From NCBI GenBank assembly GCA_031769625.1, contig JAUIMM010000016.1, positions 17,561,001 to 17,625,000 of the forward strand: 64,000 nucleotides of DNA. Reading direction: 5' to 3'. The translations under genes were made by a program, and so were the position numbers. Source of the stretch: Taudactylus pleione. Lineage: Eukaryota > Chordata > Amphibia > Anura > Myobatrachidae. Positions 1 through 9,475 of this stretch are shown here, one piece after another. Each line of letters starts with the position of its first letter. The stretch's first letter is position 1. The notes under the pieces were generated by a model. It saw only the letters and a list, made by a program, of their open reading frames with translations. It was not told the origin of the DNA and searched no databases.

Positions 1-170
1 AACTATTCCAATGCATCCTGACTGAGATTGGCAAATCTGCCCTACAGCACGGGTACACGCATCGTGATCGTGAGTAGACACTCACGAGTAGGACATATTT
101 TACACGATTTGTCGTCACGATGCTTCGGAATCGGGCAAATTGTGTAAAATATTGCTAAGTGTGTAGGCAT
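1..170. repeat. End fragment of a short inverted-repeat DNA element
   Basis: The stretch ends in a GTGTGTAGGCATC-type terminus preceded by CGGAATC(G/T)GGCAAAT. The same arrangement occurs near 3025-3082 and 3440-3505, where it forms the 3' part of MITEs with GGTACACAC ends. The 5' half would lie before the window, so only one arm can be seen. Class is inferred from the better-preserved copies. Confidence 0.4.
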
Positions 171-329
171 CTTTACTCCATCTCTCTTCCCCCTCATCTA
201 GTTCTCTTATCAGCATTTGATTTTATTATATAGATTGTCCTTAGCATTACTTTTTTTTTTTTTCTTCTTTTGTAATTTTCTGGTTTATACTCTTTTTCTT
301 CTCTATATGGGCACAATAGCGCCTGAAGG

Positions 330-545
330 AGCTATTTAATTGTTGCTCTTGCCGGTATTTCAGCACGCACACCCCGGGGGATGACTAGCTGAAATGCGCA
401 AAATGACCTGTTTGGGCACCCACACGGCTAAACCTGACCTCTATGGAATCGATCAGCGAGATAATTGCCATCAATTAAATAGCGCCCAGTTATCTGCGAT
501 CTCACTTTAGACGGGAGATCGAGTGCGCTAAAACAATAGAATTCT
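330..545. repeat. Short interspersed repeat, 'GGGTTTAGCC' family, copy 1
   Basis: It holds AATTAAATAGCGCC, a hairpin around GGCTAAACC and the GATCTC..TTTAGACGGGAGATC segment. The same ordered motifs recur at 2040-2285 and 4030-4332, so this is one of three copies of one family in the first 4.4 kb. It has no reading frame and is probably a non-autonomous DNA transposon; superfamily not determined. Confidence 0.45.
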
Positions 546-747
546 GCCCTATGTCATCTATGCCCTTTTCTCTTCCTGTTATAAACATCACTATTATCCA
601 CAACAAATGTATAAGGAGTAGCTTTTGTTTTTATCTTGAGACTTTACGTGATGAGTAAGCATGTGATTGGAGATGTGTGTTATGTTGGAAAGCTCTGGAA
701 GTAACATTACAAACACTGGTGGGAGGGCCAGAGCTCATACCAACTGT

Positions 748-1165
748 CTTGACTGGATCCGGTCAAGATGCCGGCAGACGGTATGCCGGACGTCAGGATA
801 CCGACGCCAGATTCCAGACCCCCATCAGAATGCCGATGCCGGCATCCCGAAGGGATCAAGATACCAACGTCTGCATCCTGAAGGTAAGTGTGTGGGTTAA
901 GCAGTGGATGGGGGGTTAGATTTAGGCACCTGCCGGGGTGGGTTAGGGTTAGGCTGCTGGGGAGGGTTGGGTTTAGGGTGCAGTAAGGGAGGGGGATAGG
1001 TTTAGGTACCACCGCGGGCAGGATAGGGTTAGGCACCACCGGGGGAGGGTTAGGTTACTTACCAGCCCCAGTTGGAGATATTCACCATCGGAATGCCGCT
1101 GTTGATCTTCTGAATGCCGGCATCCCGTCCAACGGTATATCTTACTGATTCCGTCTTGACATGAC
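748..1165. repeat. GC-rich inverted repeat with degenerate GGGTTAGG tracts
   Basis: Both ends carry GATGCCGGCA / TGCCGGCATCCCG-type sequence. The middle (about 895-1065) is a run of irregular GGGTTAGG and GGTTTAGG words separated by CACCACCGGGG-like segments. A related copy lies in opposite orientation at 5049-5262, where the words read CCTAACCC. The irregular spacing argues for an interspersed repeat rather than telomeric DNA. No coding capacity is evident. Confidence 0.45.
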
Positions 1166-1269
1166 AACTTGATGACATTTTATCAGTAGACTATTTTATT
1201 GCACAAACTTGGAAATTTTGACTGATTTAGATCAATTTGTAGGATCCACATGTTTCTTTGTTTTCACAT

Positions 1270-1430
1270 ATTTTGTTCCAACCCATCCTCTTTTTAACAA
1301 TCAGTTGGGTTCAAATATCTATTCAGCAGAAAGTAGTGTACATATGAGATACTTGTGAACCTCATGTTAACTACTTTCTGCTGAATAGTTATTTGATTCC
1401 AGTTGGATGTTTTCACACATCTCGCACTAT
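1270..1430. repeat. Hairpin MITE
   Basis: TATTCAGCAGAAAGTAGT near 1319 is the exact reverse complement of ACTACTTTCTGCTGAATA near 1371. The complementarity continues outwards imperfectly through CAGTTGG(G/A), giving arms of about 40 bases and a short loop. No reading frame of note. Confidence 0.6.
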
Positions 1431-1708
1431 TCCAACCCCCTCCCTTGGTTTCCCGTATAAAGTAAATGGGTGACTGTACAATTTGGACTGGCAGTAAGAC
1501 CTGTGTTACCAGCTGAAAATATCTTTGTCTTTATAATCCTCTGTTTTCTAACCATGTTAAGGTACTTAATAGACGCTGAGTACAAGTATTTTATACTAAT
1601 TGTTGGTTTAGATTTCTGATATACGGTACAGTAGCTATGTCTCCAGCTTTTGGAAGGACTCTTTTCCGTACATGCATTCCACACCAGCTGTAAAGGTGTT
1701 GGTCTTCA

Positions 1709-1975
1709 CTATAAGAGAGAGCAAAGATAGGGGTGTATCTTTTGTCACTCTTGGGGGCATGCCCGGTCGTAAGTCACGGGCTGCACCCAAGCTCTCCCAT
1801 GCGTACGGCAACTATTCACCTGCGGTGGTCTCTGCACTGCTATTTTTCCCACCAGCGGGACATTACAGTCCGCGGGTGGGGACGGCACCCAGCATGATTT
1901 AGCGGGCCACCGCCAAAAGGGAAGGGTGCATTCTGCCCTTTTGAAATCTGTCAGGACACTGCGCCCCGCTAAAAC
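1709..1975. repeat. GC-rich hairpin-chain element, diverged copy
   Basis: It reads colinearly with the reverse complement of 5454-5760, sharing TGTCACTCTTGGGGGC(A/G)TGCCCGG, the CCGCGGGTG stem and the terminal GCCCCGCTAAAACA. This copy has lost most of the perfect stems preserved at 5454-5875. No coding signal. Confidence 0.5.
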
Positions 1976-2039
1976 ATGGACTAGACATCTAGACCCCTAT
2001 GCTGAAATTCCTCTTATTTTGTTAGTGGCCACTCTAAGG

Positions 2040-2285
2040 GGGCGATGTAATTGTTTTAGTCACAATAAGTAATGGGCACCCAATGTTGCCATTCAATTGT
2101 GTTTGGGCACTCATTAATTATCATTATTGTTGCACCCAACTAGACCGGGTTTAGCCGCATAAAATGGCTAAACCCGTCTAAAGTCCTGGTTAGGACAGAT
2201 TTTTGCACATTTCTGCTAGTGTCCTCAGGAGGGGATGGGCAGAAATGCACAATAGTGCCCACAATTCATAATTTGCCATATAAAA
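2040..2285. repeat. 'GGGTTTAGCC' family repeat, copy 2
   Basis: It shares with 330-545 and 4030-4332 the order GGGCACCCAATG, CAATTG, CCGGGTTTAGCC, GGCTAAACCCG and GCAGAAATGCACAATAG. The GGGTTTAGCC/GGCTAAACCC pair near 2147-2177 forms a central hairpin. Confidence 0.45.
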
Positions 2286-2292
2286 TTGTCTT

Positions 2293-2697
2293 TGGGCCCG
2301 ATTCAGACCCGCTCGCTAGGCTGCGTTTGCACGCAGCCAGGTGATGTTTGCAATCTGTGCATGCGTATGTATCGCAGTGCTCGAACTAGTCCATGCGATC
2401 GGGAAGCCTTTGCTCGCTACGCATAGACAGCTAGCTAGAATGAGTGACAGGACATGCTGTTTGTGGGTGGTGACTGGTTGGTCGATGGAAACGGGGGAGT
2501 GGTGGCGCGAACGCAGGCGTGCCTGAGCATCCCAACGCCGTTTCAGAGGCGTACATAATTAAGACGCAGCGTGATAGTAGTACACGTCGCATGGTTGTTT
2601 TACACACTGAAGCACTCGCAGTGCTTGCGGTAGGGTATGGTCAACCACAAGTGCTGCGTTTTGCTTCCGATGGTACTCGATGTTACCGATGGTTGCA
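2293..2697. repeat. Partial copy of the 'CCTGATTCAG' 600-bp element
   Basis: It begins GGGCCCGATTCAGACC and follows the element at 12926-13526 in order: CGATGTTTGC, GCATGCGTA, GAGTGACAGGA, GGGTGGT, AACGGGG(G)AGTGG, CGCAGGCGTGC and CATAATTAA. The far end is missing or replaced where the next repeat (2698-2830) begins. Confidence 0.5.
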
Positions 2698-2830
2698 TAC
2701 ATAGTGTTCACTCTAGGTCCGGCGGCAGGCAGGGTGTCGGACCTAGAGCTAGGGCACATCTCCACTCGCGGAAAAGGGGGCGTGGATAAGGAAAAGAGGG
2801 CGTGTCTTTATGATGATGGGCCAACAAAAA
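2698..2830. repeat. Fragment of the GC-rich hairpin-chain family
   Basis: AGTGTTC..CTCTAG.TCCGGCGG.AGGCAGGG, a stem ending CGGA(C)CTAGAG, and AAAGGGGGCGTGG match the reverse complement of 5745-5870. It is one end of the element whose fuller copy is at 5454-5875. Confidence 0.45.
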
Positions 2831-2835
2831 GGGAT

Positions 2836-3082
2836 GGCCGGTACACACTAGACGATCTGGTGCCCAAGATGTCAGACCCGCTACATCCCGCCTGCATGGG
2901 GTCGTCGACAGCATTGTCAGGTTGGGCTGCATGTAGGGCCAGCCTGATGATGCGGCTGACGTCCCCACTGGAGCGCACACAGACAGACATAGTGCATACA
3001 CACTTGCCGATTTGAATAATTTGTTCCGATGCATCGGAATCTGGCAAATCTTTCAAAAAATAATCTAGTGTGTGCGCACCTT
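2836..3082. mobile_element. MITE with GGTACACAC-type ends
   Basis: The 5' end GGCCGGTACACACTAGACGA is the approximate reverse complement of the 3' end TCTAGTGTGTGCGCACC. The interior shares CTGATG(A/C)GGCTGAC-type sequence with the copy at 3732-4026. It is non-coding, one of about a dozen such elements here. Confidence 0.5.
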
Positions 3083-3195
3083 TTTAGATGGGTTTAGTCG
3101 CTTTATCAACTCTACAGCTTAATTCTGTGTATCCTTCATTTGGGAACAAAACAAGCACTTGAAAGTACACAATGGGTAGAGCTTCACATCCCTTA

Positions 3196-3505
3196 AGCTG
3201 GATACACACGAAACGGTGTACCCAGCACAATATCGCTGGCGATGGGACCCGGCATCGGCAAGTGCATACACTCTTGTTGATGCCTGCAGCGACAGAACAA
3301 CGGCGGGGGCCATGCTGCGTTTGACAGCATGGCCCCCGCTAACTATGTCACCCGTCTGACCTGCATGCAGGTGCGACAGACTGTCGTGCAGGAGCGCGCA
3401 TAGTCAGTGACCTAGTGTATACACACTGGATGATATGAACTATTTGTCGTTCTGATGCGTCAAGATCGGCAAATCATTCATAAAATTGTCTCTTGTGTAC
3501 CCAGT
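3196..3505. mobile_element. MITE, PIF/Harbinger-like by TSD
   Basis: The element runs from AGCTGGATACACACGAAACG to TGTGTACCCAGT. It is flanked on both sides by TTA (3193-3195 and 3506-3508), which fits the 3-bp TWA target duplication of PIF/Harbinger transposons. It is 310 bp, has no reading frame, and contains internal inverted segments (GGGGGCCATGCTG / CAGCATGGCCCCC). The superfamily rests on the TSD and short ends, not on a transposase. Confidence 0.72.
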
Positions 3506-3692
3506 TTAATTCTTCATAATCTTTGCATATGCTTTTCTAGTAGTTCACCTGGAACTTTTCTGTTTTGTATTTGATAAATTAAAACTTTCCAATATGAGCA
3601 TAAGTTTTTTTTCCTCCTATATTCTTTTGGCCTATCTATACCTTTTTGATATTTATAATGAAAACTTTTTGTTTTAAAAGTTTTTGAGCACA

Positions 3693-4332
3693 ATGGGGGG
3701 GGAATTCAACTGTTTTCGGCCGCCGCTCTTAAGTTGGCTACACTTTAGACGATATTTCGGCTGGATCGGTCCGACATCGTCAAAATCTGCTAATGTGCAT
3801 GCTTTATGTCGGGCCATACGCGCTCCCGGTTGGTCATCAGTCGCATCATCAGGTCAGCCCTACATGCAGCTCAATCTGACAATGCGACTGACGACCCCAT
3901 GCAGCAGTATGCGGCTGGTGCCGACATGTCGGGCACTGTATCGTGTAATGTGTAGCGGCCGCCTGATATGTCGCCTGTGCGGTCATCTGTTGCATTGCTG
4001 GGTACACACATTAAGTGTACCCAGCTTTAGTAATGGGCGCTCAATGGCGCAATTAAATTGCTCTGATCGGGCACCATTTGCCACAGTCATACAGATTTCT
4101 ACTCTCCCCCTCCTGAGGTGGCAAACAGAATTCCGCAAAAACTAATTTTTTGGGGGCGCCCAAAATGATGAGGGCTTGGCATGGGTTTAGCTGATTTGCA
4201 CGTCTAAACCCGGTGCTTTTGGGTTAGAAATGCCAAAAAAGGCATGTGTACCCAAAACAATTGAATATCGCCCACGATCTCCCGTAACTGTAGACGGAAG
4301 ATTGGGTGCGAAAAAACTGTTGAACTCCTCCC
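3693..4332. mobile_element. Hairpin MITE, 'GAATTCAACTG' ends, with a nested MITE
   Basis: The start (GGGGGGAATTCAACTGTTTTCG) and end (CGAAAAAACTGTTGAACTCCTCCC) are near-complementary. Its right part (4030-4332) is the 'GGGTTTAGCC' family repeat, copy 3. A second element with its own TTA duplication sits inside at 3732-4026 and is therefore younger. Confidence 0.55.
3732..4026. mobile_element. Nested MITE with TTA duplication
   Basis: The element runs from AGTTGGCTACACTTTAGACG to GTGTACCCAGCT, 295 bp, flanked by TTA at 3729-3731 and 4027-4029. It belongs to the same family as 3196-3505. It interrupts the hairpin MITE at 3693-4332. Confidence 0.72.
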
Positions 4333-4664
4333 AATGCTTGTAATTAGAAGGGGAGAAAAAAAGCTTTCTCCTCTCATCTCCCTGGGAATAATTAGAGATG
4401 TGGTTTGTGATTTTTAATTTTTTTTTCCCCTTTTTGAATTATTTATCATTATAGTATTTAGTCTACATGCTTCACAGTTTACACAAAGCAATGTTTTATT
4501 CAAAAGATTATTTAACCTGCAAGGAAAATGACTGTGAACTAATAGCTTGGAAAGTAGAGAGTTCTGCCTGTTATGTGCATTTTAATTATTTCCCACTGAC
4601 ATCAATTAGCAACACAAATAATTCCAGTCTTTGCCCTTTTTCGCAGAATGTCTGATTGGTACAG

Positions 4665-4665
4665 T

Positions 4666-4696
<31 letters not shown>
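4665..4696. repeat. (TG)n microsatellite
   Basis: About 15 consecutive TG dinucleotides. Confidence 0.95.
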
Positions 4697-4697
<1 letters not shown>

Positions 4698-4706
4698 AAT
4701 ATAGAT

Positions 4707-5045
4707 ACATATACACTCACTGGCCCCATTATTATGTACACCTGCTGTTGGTGCAAATATCTAATTAGCCAGTCATGTGGCAGATCCTCATATATAAAAG
4801 AATGGTGAAGAGGTTCAGTTGATCAGACTAAACACAAGAATGGGGTAGAAATGTTATTTTAAATGACACTGACCGTGGAATAGCTGTTGGTGAAAAGACT
4901 GGGTGGTTTCAGTATCTCAGAAACTAGTGGGATTTTCACAAGCAATAGTCTGCCTTTAGAGTTTACAGACAATGGTGCACAAAACAAAAGCATCCAGTTA
5001 GCAGTAGTTCTGGGGGTAAAAATGCCTGGTTATTGAGAGGGAATG
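4707..5045 (+). mobile_element. Truncated Tc1-like transposon, 5' part
   Basis: It begins with TATACACTCACTGGCC followed by ATTATGTACACCTG, the familiar left end of a vertebrate Tc1-like family. It runs into the degraded start of a transposase in which GTTTCAGTATCTCAGAAACT and GGGATTTTCACAAGCA correspond to the N-terminal helix-turn-helix region. Stops and substitutions break the frame. The element stops near 5045 where another repeat starts, so the catalytic region and right end are missing. It is a different Tc1 family from those at 6709-8452 and 53237-54884. Family recognition is from memory. Confidence 0.65.
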
Positions 5046-5048
5046 GGT

Positions 5049-5262
5049 ATGTAATGCCGGGTGTCGGGATTGCCTCCTGTCAGAATACCCACAGCGGCAT
5101 CCCGATGGTTGGTTGGTATCCCGACTGGGGTCGGATAAGTATACTTACCCTCCCCCTTAACCCTTCCTTTTTGTAGCCCCGTTGGTGCCTAAACCTAACC
5201 CTCCGCCCTTCGTGCCTAACCCTAAAAAACCCTAACCCCACTACGCTCCCCAAACATAACAG
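5049..5262. repeat. Inverted partial copy of the repeat at 748-1165
   Basis: It contains TGCCGGGTGTCGGGAT, CGGCATCCCGATGG and GGTATCCCGACTGGGGTCGG, followed by degenerate CCTAACCC words up to about 5240. These are the reverse-orientation counterparts of the elements at 748-1165. Confidence 0.45.
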
Positions 5263-5453
5263 TTCAAATTCAGTGCCTGGTACTGCTGTACTACAGACAC
5301 TCTGACCAACGTTCTACAAGAGTGTACCCTACTTATTGACCCCAAGCTGATTGTAGGGGCCACAAAATTAATATATACATGGTTACTCCACCTTTCTGCC
5401 ACTTGGATTGTCTTGAACTCTAAAATCGTGCGTAAGATAACCATATCTATATA

Positions 5454-5875
5454 GCGTTCCCGCTAGGCTGTTTTAGCGGGGCGCGGCGCCCTGCCCTCTT
5501 TCTGGCAGGCAAAAAGCGCCCTGCCCTCCAGAAGGAGGGCAAAAAGCGCCCTGCCCTAACAGCCTGCGGGAACCGTCTTCACCCGCGGGTCGCAGTGTCC
5601 CGCGGGTGAAGAAATGTGCGGTGATCCGGTCACCGCCGGAGAATAGACGCATGCGCCCGGCATCTATTCTCCCTGTCTGCAGGGCTCTGGGGCTCCCCGG
5701 CGTGTCCGTAAGTGCCGGGCACGCCCCCAAGAGTGACGATAAGGGGACGCGTCTTATAGACACGCCCCCTTTTCGATGACCACGCCCCCTTCTTGGTCGC
5801 GCGCGCGCACAGACATGCCCTCTCTAGCTCCGGCGCCCTGCCTCCCGCCGGAGCTAGAGGGAACACTATCTATAT
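5454..5875. mobile_element. GC-rich hairpin-chain element (best-preserved long copy)
   Basis: Several independent near-perfect stems follow one another: GCCCTGCCCTC..GGCAGGGC-type stems at 5500-5560, CTTCACCCGCGGG/CCCGCGGGTGAAG at 5578-5612, GAGAATAGA/TCTATTCTC at 5639-5671, and CTAGCTCCGGCG/GCCGGAGCTAG at 5823-5860. It begins with GTTCCCGCTAGGCTGTTTTAGCGGGGCG and ends in GAACACTATCTATAT. It is strongly GC- and CpG-rich inside AT-rich DNA. It is non-coding and shows no transposase; diverged relatives are at 1709-1975 and 2698-2830. Confidence 0.6.
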
Positions 5876-6857
5876 AATTAAAACATGCCTAAAATAAATG
5901 TAAAAATTATATAAAAAAAAATATGCCTAAATTTAAATAAATAAATAAAAAAATAGGTGCACCGGAATGCTGTATTGCTTTACTGTGCAAAGTCGTGTTT
6001 CAATATTGAACAAGATTCCATTGTGCCTAGATCGCAAGAATTTCAGCAGCACTCCTATGTCCATTCACACCACAGTGTGTATGCTCAATCACGCGTTCAC
6101 GTGCGGCATTCATCGCGTCTTCGCATCTGATGTGCTGCATGTCACATGGGAAGATGTCATGGATGAAATTATGTGGTGCACGGTGTACACCCAACTGGAA
6201 GACCACAAGATATATTGATCCAATCTTTCCTCTGAAGACATCACCTGAACTGCCAGTAATTAATTGGATACAATGCTTTAACATGATATATTGTGCCTTT
6301 GTTCGGAGGATTGCATAGTGTATAGTCTATATTGTGTGTTCTGGGATGAAGGGACATTAGAAAGACGTAGGAAAGACGTGATAGTCGTTCCAAAGTGTAC
6401 CTAGCCTTACAGTGTTAAGTTTTAGCTCACAGGTTGTGACATTCGCAATCACCACAAGTGAAAGGAGTTGTTTGTTGAAGTATGCAAACAGTAGATGACA
6501 TCAAAAGCTTGACTCACCTCTGCAGAAAAGTTTTTTTTTTTTTTTTAAATCTATTGTAAACCGTTTTGACTCTAAAGGTGGGTACACACTATACAATATA
6601 TTGTGCAATCTCTGAACTTTTGACTAATCTGCATGACCATCGTAGAGAGTGTACACCCAACTGTCATCTACACACATCGTTCATCACATTGTCCCACCTG
6701 ATGTGCTACGGCCGAAAGTTTCGAGAATGACACAAGTATCGTTTTTCACAGTTTGCTGCTTCAGTGTTTTTAGACTTTTTGTCAGATGTTACTATGGTAT
6801 ACTGAAGTAAAATTACAAGCATTTCATAAATGTCAAAGGCTTTTATTGACAATTACA

Positions 6858-7138
6858 TTAATAGTGCATACACACGGTCAGATATGTCAGATGAACTATT
6901 TACCAACGATTTGAACGCTTTACCAACGATTTGAACAATTTCTGACTGCATTAAAATGAATGGAATCGTCCAAATCTGACTGCAAACACATCAGATGTCA
7001 GATATTGTTATCTGACAAGCTGGAACGCACATCGTTCATCATACATTTGACAAATATGTCAGATTTTCCTTCAGATATGAACGATTTTGAAAATCGTTAT
7101 TGTACAGATCTGAAGGAAAATCTGACCATGTGTATGCA
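6858..7138. mobile_element. MITE nested in the left arm of the palindromic Tc1
   Basis: The right arm reads continuously through this position (8200-8300), but the left arm is interrupted by AGTGCATACACACGGTCAG...CTGACCATGTGTATGCACCT. These ends are reverse complements. The interior has further stems, for example CAGATTTTCCTTCAGAT/ATCTGAAGGAAAATCTG near 7061-7125. Exact borders are uncertain by about ten bases. Confidence 0.55.
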
Positions 7139-7343
7139 CCTGGCATGCTGTCAATCAACTTTTGGGCCACATACTGACTGATTCTTGCCTAATCATTACT
7201 TGGAGTTTGTCATAATTTGTGGGTTTTTGTTTGTCCACCTACCTCTTGAGGATTAACCACAATCTAAATGTGAATAAGTTCTGGGGAGTTTCCTGGCCAT
7301 GGACTCTAAATTTAGATGTTTTGTACCTTGAGCCCCTTAGTTA

Positions 7344-7799
7344 TCACATCTGCCTTGTGGCAAGGTGTTCCATCATGCTGGAAAAGGCATTGTTCATGAA
7401 CAAACTGTTCTTGGTTAGGAGAAGTTGCTCTTGGAGGATGTTTTGGTACCATTCTTTATTCATGGCTGTGTTCTTAGGCAAAATTGTGAGTGAGCCCACT
7501 CCCTTGGCTACGAAGCAACCCCACACAGGAATGGTCTCAGGATACTTTACTGTTGGCATGTCACAGGACTGATGGTAGCGCTCACCATTCCTTCTCCAGA
7601 CAAGCGTTTTACCAGATGCCCCAAACAATCTGAAAGGGGATTCATCGGAGAAAATAACTTTACCCCAATCCTCAGCAGTCCCATCCCTGTACCTTTTGCA
7701 GAATATCCATCTGTCCCTGATGATTTTCCTGTAGAGAAGGGGTTTCTTTGCTGCCCTTCTTGACACCAGGCCATCCTCCAAAAGTCTTCGTCCTGTGTC
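7344..7799 (-). pseudogene. Tc1-like transposase fragment (left arm)
   Basis: Read on the minus strand, it encodes the DDE catalytic region of a Tc1/mariner transposase. KVIFSDESPFRLFG holds the first catalytic Asp, and VWGCFVAKGVGSLTILP and MNKEWYQNILQEQL follow. The expected second-Asp motif (QDNAPCH-like) is decayed to FMNNAFSSMMEH. The frame stops soon after, and the DNA-binding N-terminus is absent. Present only as half of the palindromic element, it is a relic. Confidence 0.8.
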
Positions 7800-8300
7800 A
7801 TGCCAACAGTAAAGCATCCTGAGACCATTCATGTGTGGGGTTGCTTCTCAGCCAAGGGAGTGGGATCACTCTTAATTTTGGCCAAGAGCACAGCCATGAA
7901 TAAAGAATGGTACCAAAACATCCTCCAAGAGCAACTTTTCCCATCCAAGAACAGTTTGTTCATGAACAATGCCTTTTCCAGTATGATGGAGCACCTTGCC
8001 ATAAGGCAAAAGTGATAACTAAGTGGCTCGGGGAACAAAACATCTAAATTTTGAGTCCATGGCCAGGAAACTCCCCAGAACTTAATCCCATTTAGAACTT
8101 GTGGTCAATCCTCAAGGGGCAGGTGGACAAACAAAAACCCACAAATTCTGGCAAACACCAAGCATTGATTAGGCAAGAATGGGCAGCCATCAGTCAGTAT
8201 GTGGCCCAGAAGTTGACTGACAGCAGGGTGAATAGCAGAGGTCTTGAAAAAGAAGGGTCAACACGGCAAATATTGACTCTTTGCATAAGCACAATGTAAT
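7800..8300 (+). pseudogene. Tc1-like transposase fragment (right arm)
   Basis: It starts at the palindrome junction with MPTVKHPETIHVWGCF and repeats the sequence of the left arm in the opposite direction. It continues past a stop near 8013 into the C-terminal part (LWSILKGQVDKQKP, then QEWAAISQYVAQKLTDS). The N-terminal half and first catalytic Asp are missing and at least one stop interrupts it. It is non-functional. Confidence 0.75.
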
Positions 8301-8476
8301 TGTCAATAAAAGCCTTCGACACTTATGAAATGCTTGTAATTTTACTTTAGTATTCCGTAGTAACGTCTAACAAAAAGGTCTAAAAACACTGAAGCAGCAA
8401 ACTTTGTGAAAACCAATACTTGTGTCATTCTCAAAACTTTTTCCCATGGCTGTAGTGTGTATGCACAATCACACAT

Positions 8477-8944
8477 AGGGCCTGATTCAGCTTTGGGAAT
8501 AGAGTAAAGGCCCCCATACATCAGCAATTGATTGCAGTAATCGTGCAGTTGATTGTATATAAAAATCTATCCCTTTTTCAAGCAATTGCAGAATTGCCAA
8601 AATCGATTGAAAAAGGGAAAGATTTTTATACACAATCGATTGCAAATTGCACGATTCCTGCAATCAATTGCTGATGTATGGGGGCCTTCAGATATAGCAA
8701 ATAACCGCATTGTGGTAAAACTATGCTGCACTGCAGGTGGGGCAGATGTAACGTGCAGAGAGATTTAGATTTGGGAGTGGTGTGTCAAAATTGAAATTTA
8801 AATTGCAGTGTAAAACTAAAGCTATGCAGTATTTTTTGGCTACATGCAAAAGCAGCCAGTATTTACCCATTGCAACATGGCTTGTCCAGGTTCACAGTTA
8901 CTTGCTATATCTCGCTCTATTCCCAAAGCTGAATCAGGCCCCTA
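8477..8944. mobile_element. Hairpin MITE with CCTGATTCAGC ends
   Basis: GGGCCTGATTCAGCTTTGGGAATAGAG at the left is the reverse complement of CTCTATTCCCAAAGCTGAATCAGGCCC at the right. It is interrupted at 8508-8687 by another hairpin. The terminal CCTGATTCAG motif also marks the 600-bp elements at 2293 and 12926, but the interiors differ. Confidence 0.65.
8508..8687. mobile_element. Hairpin MITE nested in the preceding element
   Basis: AGGCCCCCATACATCAGCAATTGATTGCA and TGCAATCAATTGCTGATGTATGGGGGCCT are exact reverse complements. The centre (AATCGATTGAAAAAGGGAAAGATTTTTATA and its partner) continues the fold, so almost the whole 180 bp can form one stem. Confidence 0.72.
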
Positions 8945-9132
8945 GTGTACAGGAGAAACGATTGATTGGATACAGTCCCCTGACACAATATATTGTGTGT
9001 ACCTAGCTGTAGATTTGTACACTGCTGATACTTAGGCAAGGTTTATAGTTTTCAGTAGTTAATGAAAAATACAGAATTTGTTTTGCAAACCTCCTAAAAA
9101 CTCCAACGATAACTGCTAAATAGTGCAGCTAA

Positions 9133-9472
9133 AGTTGGGTACACATCTTACAGATACACCTTGCAGATAGAGTAATCTGCAGATTATGGTTGTTCATACA
9201 CACTGAACAACCATCATCTGTCTTCTGGCCAAGGGTCCCGCTCGCCAGGGGCATGTCTTGCCCCCCTCTCCGCGGTTGACTGACCACCTGTACACACAGC
9301 ACGATGCCCCATTATATCTGCAGACATATTGGGCATCGGCTGTGCAGCACAGCCAACGCGGTATGTGTTATGTGAATGACGTTCACCGATATCACTAGTA
9401 CGCACTGGCCGACACAAGATGTATTGGCCGATCAATTGATCGGCCATATTATCTGCCAGTGTGTACCCAGCA
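9133..9472. mobile_element. MITE with TAA duplication
   Basis: It runs from AGTTGGGTACACATC to GTGTGTACCCAGCA, 340 bp, flanked by TAA at 9130-9132 and 9473-9475. The interior includes CGATCAATTGATCGGCC and GGGCATCGGCTGTGC, shared with the copies at 31772, 32505 and 47329. Non-coding. Confidence 0.72.
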
Positions 9473-9475
9473 TAA

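Larger units (their letters stand above)
6709..8452. mobile_element. Palindromic Tc1-like transposon made of two inverted copies
   Basis: The ends CGGCCGAAAGTTTCGAGAATG and the reverse complement of CATTCTCAAAACTTTTTCCC are Tc1-type inverted repeats flanked by TA at 6707-6708 and 8453-8454. Both arms carry the 3' half of the same transposase pointing outwards from a junction near 7799. Long stretches (7219-7560 and 7810-8160) are therefore inverted copies of each other. The left arm extends further into the transposase N-terminal side than the right arm. Both outer ends are the transposon's 3' end, so this is a fold-back rearrangement rather than a simple copy. It cannot encode a functional enzyme. 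Confidence 0.85.
6576..9008. mobile_element. MITE broken by nested insertions
   Basis: The outer ends AGGTGGGTACACACTATACAATATATTGTG and CACAATATATTGTGTGTACCTAGCT are reverse complements, 2.4 kb apart. Removing the palindromic Tc1 (6709-8452) and the MITE at 8477-8944 leaves about 220 bp, the usual size of this family. TAA precedes the left end; the right flank is GTA, so the duplication is not perfect. Confidence 0.6.

Noticed and set aside
905..1065. GGGTTAGG words suggesting an interstitial telomere tract
   Set aside because: The spacing is irregular, the words vary, and an inverted related repeat occurs at 5049-5262, so it is part of an interspersed repeat.
5454..5875. CpG-rich block as a possible PKN2 promoter or CpG island
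   Set aside because: Diverged copies exist at 1709-1975 and 2698-2830 and the block is made of stems; no exon with the PKN2 N-terminus is present.
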